64,000 nt of DNA, taken from Gonocerus acuteangulatus. Its lineage: Eukaryota > Arthropoda > Insecta > Hemiptera > Coreidae. The notes beneath the pieces were generated by a model. That model ran no database searches. It saw only the letters and a list, made by a program, of their open reading frames with translations, and had not been told where the DNA came from. Both the position numbers and the translations under genes were made by a program. Where the stretch lies: NCBI GenBank assembly GCA_946811695.1, contig OX328125.1, positions 105,674,876 to 105,738,875 on the forward strand. The letters run 5' to 3'. Shown in pieces: positions 55,909 through 64,000 of this stretch (its first letter is position 1; each line of letters begins with the position of its first letter).

Positions 55909-56698
55909 TCTATATATATAAAAATCACGTGTCTGTCTGTTTGTTTGTTCCTTATACAAGTCCACACCGTTTGACCGATTTTGACCAAACTTGGAATAAT
56001 GGTAGGTCTTGATACGAGAAATCTCCTAGGCTAGGTCAAAAAAATCTACCAGCTGTCTGTCTGTATGTTTGTCCCTTATACAAATCCACACCGTTCGTCC
56101 GATTTGGACTAAACTCGGTACACATGTGGATCTTAATCTGAGGAGTGTCGTAGGCTAAGTCAAAAACGTCTACCAGCTGTCTGTCTGTATGTTTGTCCCT
56201 TATACAAATCCACACCGTTCGTCCGATTTTGACCAAACTTGGAATAATGGTAGGTCTTGATACGGCGATTGCCATAGGCTAGGTCAAAACGGCTACCATC
56301 TGTCTGTCTGTATGTTTGTTTTTTATACAAACCCAAACCGTTTGACAGATTTCGATCAAACTGGGCACACAGGTTGGTCTTGATCAGGAGAGTGTCATAG
56401 GCCAGGTCAAAAAAGTCTACCAGCTGCTGTCTGTATGTGCTTTTTTTTAAAAATAAAAATCCACACTGTTAGACCGATTTTTACCAAACTTGGCATACAT
56501 GTATGTCTTGATACGGGGGGGGGGGGTGTTATAGGTTAGGTCAAAGTCGTCTAGGACTCCCAGTTGGGAGGTCACGGGTTCGAAACAGTTACAGATTCGT
56601 ATTATTTGATTTTAATAATACTTATTTGGTTTCTAATTTATTTAGACTTTTCTATATGCAGAAAGTAGGTGTAGCATGGCACGCCGTATAACAGCTAG
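55909..56698 (+). mobile_element. Helitron-like element with tandem units
   Basis: It starts TCTATATATATAAAAATCAC and ends GCACGCCGTATAACAGCTAG before T. Helitrons begin TC, end CTRR, carry a 3' hairpin and insert between A and T, all of which fit; there is no target duplication. Inside are about five units of 115-125 bp with TACCAGCTGTCTGTCTGTAT, CCACACCGTT and TAGGTCTTGATACG. A tRNA-like TCACGGGTTCGAAACA lies at about 56573. No Rep/helicase frame is present. Confidence 0.65.
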
Positions 56699-58304
56699 TA
56701 TAAACTAAAATTAGTATAAAATACTATATTACGTATGATTCCTACTTACTTAATATGGGAATGATTGATATTGACTATCCTTACCTGTAAAAAAAAAAGA
56801 GAAATATATAAGTAAATTGTAATAAATAAATATCTAATATTAAAAGATAAAACTACAATAAATAATACATCATCTATATAAAATAGATTAATAACAAAAA
56901 ATACAATTATTTATTTTAGTTTTTCACCATTTGGTGACAAAACTATATTTTTCCCCCTAATCTATTTTTACTATCTGGCTTTTGTCGTACAAAAACTGTC
57001 TCCAATTTTGTTGCGTTATAGTCGAATGCAATGTGTTCTGCTCCATTAACTAATTAAACATTAATTAAAAAAAATACATTTTTTCGATGTTTTACTCTAA
57101 AACCAACGAAGCATAAAATAAACTATAAACTACTGAAAAACAATCAACAAGAGAGTAAAAGTTCGTTTTTTATGCGCGTGCGGTTTACGCCCTGAAAACG
57201 TTGCGCCGATAGCTAATTAATTATCTTTTCTTTTTTTAAAAAAGTAACTCGTCAGGCTGTGTATATATCCAGATGATCCCGTTTTATGTTTAATTATACT
57301 GACAATGAACACTGATATGATACGATATCATATGTAAATTCATTCAAAAAATATTTGAAAATCAAAAAGCTTTTGTATCTCAGAGGTTTCGCCTTAATAA
57401 ATGATGCTAGTGCAAAATTTTTCCCCTTAACCTTAAACCTGCTTATAAAGTCAACTCGATTACTTAATACAGAAGTGCTGGCGAGAATTTTCGACGTTTC
57501 ATGAACCGTTGATCAAGAAATAAATATCGTTGATCAAATTTGTTTTGAGTAGAGTAAGTATTACAAAAAATATTTTATAAGTGGTACGTAATTGTGGAAA
57601 TTGAAAAATTGAAAATTAACTTTCTTAAAAAAAAAGAAAACAAAAACAAAAAACGTTTATAGCGTATATTTCGATAGGCTGAGCCCAGCTGGAGGAAAGG
57701 ATACTAAAAGTTTAAAGTTTCAAATCCCTGGTCTCATTTTATTACGTTTTTTGCGGTATTTTATGTGTAAAATGAATTTGTTTTTGCTTTTGTACAACCT
57801 CTTTGCTTAAAAACTTAGCAGCAATCTTTGGACTGTTGATTTTTGCTAATACAAACATTGTGACTTTTTTAACGCCAAAAATGGTAAGATGAATTTGTAA
57901 ATAAAATATTATGTTTCCAGCAATAGTTGCAAGAATCTTGGGAGGGAAATATTTTGAGTTTTTATGCACTAAGCTTTTCCAATTTCACCAGCTTTAAGGA
58001 TTACAGTAAATCACTCCTTTAGAAGCCGGCATGCATTAACACTAGATTTACCAGACCAGTGATTTTGACTTCTCGTGCAATTTCAATTCTAAATTCCTAC
58101 TACATATAACATTTGCTTTCCTAATTGATGTTATGACTTTTGTAGCTATAAGTAGAGAATACATTTAATGAACTTAATGTTACTTTATATATGTTAGTAA
58201 CAAATATATTTTTTCTTATTGACATTTGTACCAGTACCAGGTCTGGTGAATCTAGTTTTAAGACGTTGAACGCTGAGCAGTGTGACCTTACTGCCAAAGG
58301 GCTA
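56699..58304. other. No gene; contains one copy of a 220-bp repeat
   Basis: Positions 57201-57420 are nearly identical to 60673-60892. The rest is AT-rich. A 75-codon minus-strand frame at 57742-57969 has no recognised motif. Confidence 0.45.
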
Positions 58305-59193
58305 CAGTGGAACATGCATAATTCGAAATCATGGTTAATTCGAATATTTCTCTCAGTCCCTAGAATTTAGGGCATAAACAATGTAAAAAAAAACGTGGTT
58401 AATTCGAATAAAATTTTGGATAATTCGAATTTTTTACGAGTCTTTACCTCCAATGGGAAGTGTTCGATCTTGTGAAAATATTCTCGCCTTGGGTGAGAAG
58501 GATAGTAAGATAAGGATGTAGGGGTTCCAGGACAAGAAGCGCGGCGGTCTCATAGTCTAGTTCTTGGACTCTAGGAGTTCTGCAAAGTGGTGGGTCGCGC
58601 TTCCTCCCTTCCAGGGGTTGTAATAGTTACATCCTGTCGTTTTATCCTAGAATTCCCTCCCACCATCCCTCCCATCTTCATTTCCTATTAAATTATAATT
58701 CAGTTAGTGTCTAGATCTGTCGCATTGTTTGTGCCTTGAATATCTGGTGTACAGGGCAGTTCAGTGAGTTGTTGATTTAAGATGTCGAAGCCTAGAAGTT
58801 ATCAAAGGTTAACGCTGTCAGAGAAAATAGCTGCGATCAAAGAAGGTGAAAAAGGAATTAAAAGGAAATGTGAAATTGCCAAGGATTTTGGAATTCCTCC
58901 TAACACTTTACCGACTTACCTGAAAAATAAAGAAACAATTCTTGCCAATTAAAATGACTTTTTTTCAAAACAATAGACTTTTATTTTTACTTTTTTTGAT
59001 AAATTATTTATTACTTATGTACGTAATCATCAATTCATGAAATGTTTGTTTTTTGTTTTTTTAATTAAAAAATGTGAAAATATAAAGTTCGATTTTTTAG
59101 CCCTTAATTTCCAGCAACTTTTTTAATTCGAATTTTGGATAATTCGAACTTTTTTATCGGTCCCTAGGGACTCGAATTATCCAAGTTCTACTG
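58305..59193 (+). mobile_element. pogo-like element carrying only an HTH frame, copy 2
   Basis: It begins CAGTGGAACATGCATAATTC and ends AATTATCCAAGTTCTACTG, with TA at 58303-58304 and 59194-59195. Its 889 bp match 51230-52142 along the length in opposite orientation. The right end preserves the terminal inverted repeat better than the left. Confidence 0.85.
58782..58952 (+). pseudogene. CENP-B-type N-terminal HTH peptide, copy 2
   Basis: The frame MSKPRSYQRLTLSEKIAAIK continues to EIAKDFGIPPNTLPTYLKNK and stops at a TAA after 56 codons; NDFFSKQ follows in frame after it, matching the copy at 51416-51634. It retains the first HTH of the pogo family and nothing of the DDE domain. Confidence 0.75.
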
Positions 59194-59195
59194 TA

Positions 59196-59633
59196 TTAGC
59201 TGCGAGGTGGTCCGAGGTACCGCGTCAACCCAACAGCTGAAATTGTGTTCTGGGCCACGGGACCGCCTGCATAGGTTGATTTAATAGAGTATGGGATGGG
59301 TATCTGGCCCCGAATAATTCGCTTCCGCACTAGGCCCTCCATACGTACCCACCGCCCCATAAAAAGGGGTCACCAATGTCAACAGTTGATCATTTTAGTT
59401 ATTTATTTCAACGTTTCTTCCTTAGCCCTCAAGGTGTTAAAGTTACATAGTGTTCTTAGTGAAGATAGATACAAACTCTGGTCTGACCATGAAAGTGATA
59501 GTGAAACGGGTGAGTGACTCTGAAGATGCAAATGCATCTGTGGTTCCCACGCACTGGCGTCCACACCCGTCCAGTGCAGAAGGCATGCACTCTGACTACC
59601 AATATATCAACATTCTAGCTAGATCGGAACAAC
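59196..59633. other. Less AT-rich block, unassigned
   Basis: Frames at 59296-59517 and 59450-59677 overlap in different registers on the plus strand. One contains an acidic tail (DHESDSETGE). No domain was recognised, and neither frame is called. Confidence 0.3.
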
Positions 59634-59639
59634 TAAAAC

Positions 59640-60427
59640 GGGGTCTTTTTGCGAAGACCACATCCAGTTACTTTTGAAGTAGCAGTAGTGATTGTATCAG
59701 TGATTTAGCGCATGCGCATAACTCCTTTGCCTTCCTATTGGAGGATTGGATGACCAATTGCATTCGTTCTTGCTGGGAGTAAAGTAACCTTCAACAGTGA
59801 ATTAGCTTTTGTTTATGAAAAAGCTCTGCTTATGTTTGTGAGAAAAATGAGTCTTTTACAATTAGTTCGCGATGTTCCTGACAAAGTAAAAGGGATTGGT
59901 TTCTTACTGGGAAAAATTAATGGAATCCTATTAATTTTAGCGAGTTGGATAGACTAGAGTCGCTACAATTAATATAATTCTATTAATTGGGAGTTGGATT
60001 GACTAGGGTTTTGATATTTTCTTGAGTGAGCGGAGCGTAGCGTAGCGAGCGGAAACGCATAGCATGTAATGCCTAATAAATGTAAAATATCCAAAAAAGA
60101 GAGAGAGAAAAGGAATAAAATATGTTTGTTTACAAATAACGTTGTTTGTTATCCTTCATAACCTGCAAAACAGTCAACTTTAAAGCTTAATAACTTATTT
60201 CATAGTTGAGAGAATTGATTTTGATCATATTAACCTTTTTATTAATAAATATTGCTTGCCATTATCTAATATGAATTATAACCGTAGATAACGAGTCAAG
60301 AAGTAGTAGATAACCAGCAAAGAACCTATAAGCTAATCAGTAAGCTTATCAGCGAGTACGAGTAACTGTTATAAATCACTACTGCTACTTCAAAAGTAAC
60401 TGGATGTGGTCTTCGCAAAAAGACCCC
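59640..60427. mobile_element. DNA transposon with perfect 54-bp inverted repeats
   Basis: The first 54 bp (starting GGGGTCTTTTTGCGAAGACC) and last 54 bp are exact inverse copies. TAAAAC lies at 59634-59639 and 60428-60433 as a 6-bp direct repeat. The interior holds GAGCGGAGCGTAGCGTAGCG, GGAAACGCATAGCA and several G/A runs but no coding frame. Diverged fragments of the same end occur at about 2093 and 24700. The 6-bp duplication leaves the superfamily open. Confidence 0.85.
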
Positions 60428-60672
60428 TAAAACGAATCCGCTTTAGACAATCAAGCCATACAGCACAATTCCTGAAGCCATTTGATGCGAAGCCATCATG
60501 AACCGAAGTTTTTGACCCCATCCATTGATATTATTAATAAACCACGACGAACAAGTACTTTTTCTCACTTTTGCTCAGTAAATTGCATCAACTGCATTGC
60601 AGGTAACAAGTCGATGCTGGCAATTTCAAAGAGCATTAAATTTCCTACAAGCTTCATATGCAATACTTAAGA

Positions 60673-60892
60673 AAATGCGCTGATAGCTAATTAATTATCA
60701 TTTTTTTTTTTAAAAAAGTAACTCGTCAGGCTGTTTATATCCAGATGATCCCGTTTTATGTTTAATTATACTGACAATGAACACTGATATGATACGATAT
60801 CATATGTAAATTCATTCAAAAAATATTTGAAAATTAAAAAGCTTTTGTATCTCAGAGGTTTGGCCTTAATAAATGAATGCTAGTGCAAAATT
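60673..60892. repeat. 220-bp repeat, second copy
   Basis: Near-identical to 57201-57420 in the same orientation, including AAGTAACTCGTCAGGCTGT, GATGATCCCGTTTTATGTTT and CTTTTGTATCTCAGAGGTTT. The differences are few substitutions and short indels. Confidence 0.85.
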
Positions 60893-61162
60893 CATAATAA
60901 CCAGTCTTTTAGTGTATTGTATTTCCTGTGAGTTTTACTAATAATAATTGTAATTTCTTGAAAAAATAATAACAGTAACAAAGAGTCCAATTTGTAGATC
61001 TTCATCCGAGACCTGGAAAGATACGATTAGAAACAGGTAATAATTTGTTTTAAAGCTTATTGTCATATATTATTTTTAAGGCCATCTTATAGCGATTAAG
61101 TAATTTTATTTTTGAAAAATGTAACTACTTCGATGACATCTCCATTTCAGGCACTTAAAAGG
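60893..61162. other. No gene seen
   Basis: AT-rich spacer. Confidence 0.5.
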
Positions 61163-61435
61163 GCAAACTGGACTAATATGCTGGAGGACCTGAATTCAAA
61201 TCCTGAGCACGCGCTGAAGATTTTTATCCTCTGGTGTCTTCGCTCGTGAGTTGGATTCGGCCTCCCTGACCGTCCCTAGGCCAATCCTGCCTGTAATTAG
61301 TTCATTAATGGGTACGTGCAAAGGGGAAAATCAGGCGCCCTGACCACAGGTTCTACCCAATGGTAGACGAATCAGATACCTCTATAGTATCTGCCCTCTG
61401 GGCCCTCGTGGCCTGTTGCGGGACTGATTTTTTTT
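61163..61435 (+). mobile_element. tRNA-derived SINE, family 2, 5'-truncated
   Basis: It enters at AAACTGGACTAATATGCTGG, after the A-box, and has a B-box GAATTCAAATCCTGAGC. The body contains GGCCTCCCTGACCGTCCCTA and the end CTGTTGCGGGACTGA followed by eight T. Confidence 0.85.
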
Positions 61436-61574
61436 AAATTCAAAATATTTAGAAGACCGACAATAGCCACCTCTAAGAGGAAATTAATTGCGCCACCTCC
61501 TCGACTTCATTTATACAAAGAATACGTATTTTTGGGCCGGGGTTTCCACAGATTACGACCATATTCTAGCTATG

Positions 61575-61650
61575 ATTACAGCTGATGCCTTTTCCTTTGT
61601 CGGACGAAAAGCCATCACTCCAAGTGGAAATCGAACCATACCTTTAGGCA
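61575..61650 (-). mobile_element. tRNA-derived SINE, family 3, fragment
   Basis: The plus strand shows TGATGCCTTTTCCTTTGTCG and GGAAATCGAACCATACC, the inverse of the family 3 body and B-box. It is more decayed than the other copies. Confidence 0.55.
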
Positions 61651-62311
61651 AATTTGTTTTGTTGTTTAATTATGTCTGTAATTGTTTATATTTTACACAA
61701 GAAGTATAAGAAAAGAAATATTAATTATCATTTTATAAAAAAAAAACTTATCTTGGAATTGCTTAGTAAAGATAATAATTTTAACGCATAAATGAACAAT
61801 CAACAATCTGAAATTTACTTCATCAAGAGTGGACGACTTAACAAGAGAATCACCCTAAATTTTCGAAACACAAGCCAGTCACTCTCAGAGTTCAAATACA
61901 ACTATTTCCCTGATGATGGTTTATTATCGAAGGTAGTCCTATGATAAGAACAATTTTTGAAGCTATAATGTTTTTATCAAAATAAGTGCGCATAGCTAGT
62001 ATAAATCATCTCACCTACGCCATGATGTTATGTAAAACGATAATAAATTAAATCGCATGTTTTTTTCGCTCATAGTTTGTCGTCATCATGTGTAAATATT
62101 TAACGGAGTGTGTGTTAAATATAATTATTTTAATTATAGAACGCTATTAACCAAAGAACGAATCTATTTTTAAAATGATGAGATGTTATTTTTATCGCTA
62201 ATATTTCAGGAGATATTTTCAGGAGATATCTTTTGGTCACGTGAAGCCTAATATATAAATAAGGTTTGACTATTTTTGTATATATAATTAATTATATTAA
62301 TGAAACTAATA
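61651..62311. other. No gene seen
   Basis: AT-rich sequence without a recognised feature. Confidence 0.5.
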
Positions 62312-62467
62312 GTGGCTAGCGCGCTAAATTCATAAGCGGGAGATGGTGGGTTCGATCCCCACCGGCGGAAGGAATTTTCTCATCTCAGGGCTCGCTGAGA
62401 AAATTCCTGGCTGCACCCTGGATGTCGGCGTTAATGGCCAAGATTTGTCGATGCGCCGTAAGAAAAG

Positions 62468-62509
<42 letters not shown>
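62312..62509 (+). mobile_element. tRNA-derived SINE, family 1, 5'-truncated
   Basis: It starts inside the A-box region (GTGGCTAGCGCGCTAAATTC) and has the B-box GGGTTCGATCCCCACC, CTCATCTCAGGGCTCGCTG, GGATGTCGGCGTTAATGGCC, TGCGCCGTAAG and about 40 A. The best-preserved body of the family in this window. Confidence 0.85.
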
Positions 62510-62512
<3 letters not shown>

Positions 62513-62881
62513 AATGAAACGTGACTCACAAGATAATACTGGTATATCACGTGTTTTGATATTGGAACTTGTAACTGAGTCATCTTAAACGTTTTCCATA
62601 CAATGTTTATACCCGGTGTGATATAGAAAACTTAGAGCAGAAACACTTAATATTTCGCATTCAATAACACTCACAAAATGTCAAGCATTGTTTTCTTCGG
62701 TTGTCATGCTCCTGGAACTGGTGAAAATTTACACAAAAAGCTATTTTGCCGATTTGTCTTCTGGATGAATAAATCATACTTATCATTATTTGATAACATT
62801 TTGAGATATCTGATCGAAAAGTCGAAAACCGTTCATATCTGTTAATAAAACCACATTTGTTTTTGTAATAATTCATTAAAT

Positions 62882-62935
62882 ACGGCGCTAATGACCTAGA
62901 TGTAGATGCGCCGTAAAAAAAAAAAAAAAAAAAAA
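62882..62935 (+). mobile_element. Family 1 SINE 3' hairpin only, with TSD
   Basis: TCATTAAAT lies at 62873-62881 and 62936-62944. The 54-bp insert is ACGGCGCTAATGACCTAGA, TGTAGATGCGCCGT and poly(A). ACGGCGC pairs with GCGCCGT, so the insert is a single hairpin plus a tail. Confidence 0.85.
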
Positions 62936-62944
62936 TCATTAAAT

Positions 62945-63574
62945 CCAAACGCAATCAAATTTTTTATATCTACTATTGGATGAATTTCATTCTCAATAAA
63001 ACGTTCTTGAGTACACGAACATATAATTCCACGTTTTGCCATTTTCAATAAAACGTTGGAAGGTCAACATTTCGAATCTTCAACGTTAAAATTCCTTTAA
63101 AAGCCTGGAAATCTAATAACACAAAACTAAATTTGTCGGAGAAAACAGTGTTCCGAGGACATGATTCTTCTAGATTACCAACTTTAACATTCGTTTTAGA
63201 CTATATTTGTGTAAAATCGGACCATTTTTGTACATTCTAAAGCGCAAACTATATATATATATTATTTATTTTATTAATTATGAGTTCCGTGACTGTAACG
63301 ATAAACTCATATGGATAGCAGAATCCGTCCGTTTATGTCGCAGTCTGATTATAATAAAAAAAAATTAATAAAGAAAATAAGACAAGAGGAAATTATAAGG
63401 CAAAAAAATTATTCATATAAAATAAAAACTAATGGAAAAAAGGAAAAAAAAAGAGAAAAAAAAAATAATAATAAATAAAAAAAAAAAAAAAAGACAAAAA
63501 TCATTTCGATTGAAGAAGACATATAGTTATATGCTGGAATAAAAGAGCGTTGATTTGAGATGTGTAAGAAGTAT
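62945..63574. other. No gene seen
   Basis: AT-rich, with long A-rich runs at about 63355-63495. Confidence 0.5.
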
Positions 63575-64000
63575 GTGGATCTATGGACTACCCTCTGTCA
63601 GTAAACCATGTAAGTCATAAGGAATCGTCAAGTTGCTGCGTCGTCTGCAGTCGGTCAGTATATGTTTGACAGTTAGAGTTCTGTTGCATTGTCGACAAAG
63701 GGGTCTTTCTGTTTTGTCTAGTAAGTACGAATGGGTGAGCCGGGTGTGTCCTATTCGAAGCCTGGATAAAATTACTTCGTTTCTACGAAAGAATTGTTCT
63801 TTTACCCAGGCTTTGGTCGTATTTTTAATTTCTCTTAATTTGCAATTATTTTTAAACCAATTTTTCTCTCATTCGAACAGTGTGTTAGCTCGTAAGGTTT
63901 TTGTGAAGTCTGATGACGTCACAGTGTTTATATCTGGTATGGATCGGTTTGTAGCCAGTTTTGCCTGTACGTCCACTGCTGTACTCATATCGATGTCCTC
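63575..64000 (-). pseudogene. Jockey/I-type LINE ORF2, C-terminal part, runs off window
   Basis: The minus strand is open apart from internal stops: it reads AVDVQAKLATNRSIPDINTV, then a TGA after ANTLFE, then KAWVKEQFFRRNEVILSRLR, IGHTRLTHSYLL, PLCRQCNRTLTVKHILTDC and a TAG. These motifs fit the segment after the RNase H domain and the terminal CxxC...HIL..C motif of jockey/I-group LINEs. The upstream RNase H and RT would lie beyond 64000. It is related to, but not the same as, the remnant at 18640-18992. Confidence 0.8.

Noticed and set aside
59296..59677. Acidic short protein frames
   Set aside because: Two overlapping registers, neither with a domain or repeat support; base composition explains the openness.

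Overview
This window looks like intergenic DNA from an AT-rich animal nuclear genome. I read it as an invertebrate, most likely an arthropod, but the sequence does not fix the species. The evidence is a high density of decayed LINEs, tRNA-derived SINEs, hAT, pogo/Tigger, mariner and Helitron-like elements, long (TA)n tracts, poly-A, poly-T and poly-G runs, and no operons, ribosome binding sites or bacterial gene packing. I found no intact host gene and no convincing host exon. Nearly every open frame is either a transposon coding remnant or the translation of a simple repeat.

Layout. 0.5-5.1 kb: three copies of a hAT-type MITE with terminal CATGGGCG, LINE 3' debris, an AT-rich retroposon with a 13-bp target duplication and a 159-bp satellite. 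6-12 kb: a terminal-inverted-repeat element, a shrunken LTR element with a tRNA-Leu primer site, a 2.5-kb foldback element split by two retroposons, and a LINE inside another inverted-repeat element. 12.5-18.4 kb: MITEs and a 645-bp tandem duplication whose structure suggests unequal crossing-over between two MITE copies. 18.6-27 kb: LINE remnants with a 42-bp tandem tail and three tRNA-derived SINE families. 27-36 kb: a pogo-like element inside another element, tandem repeats, an RTE-like reverse transcriptase remnant, a Helitron-like element containing a hAT MITE, and a dead mariner. 36-46 kb: SINEs, a hAT-like element made of ATTATTC motifs, microsatellites and a foldback element. 46.5-52.3 kb: a large inverted repeat enclosing Tigger, hAT and other elements, then a pogo-like element inside a hAT MITE. 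53-64 kb: a second hAT-like element made of TTTAGTTTTAG motifs, a Helitron-like element, a second pogo-like element with only the HTH domain, an element with perfect 54-bp inverted repeats, more SINEs and a LINE remnant running off the right edge.

No pathway or gene system is encoded. What the window offers is a readable history of insertions: many copies keep target-site duplications, so the order of events can be inferred. The most useful observations are the LTR remnant whose primer site matches a tRNA-Leu 3' end including CCA over about 38 nt, a tRNA SINE family ending in poly(T), a crossover-made MITE hybrid, two hAT-like elements with the same ends but unrelated simple interiors, and two pogo-like elements that each keep only the DNA-binding domain. 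All family names rest on motifs and target duplications read by eye; no database search was run.
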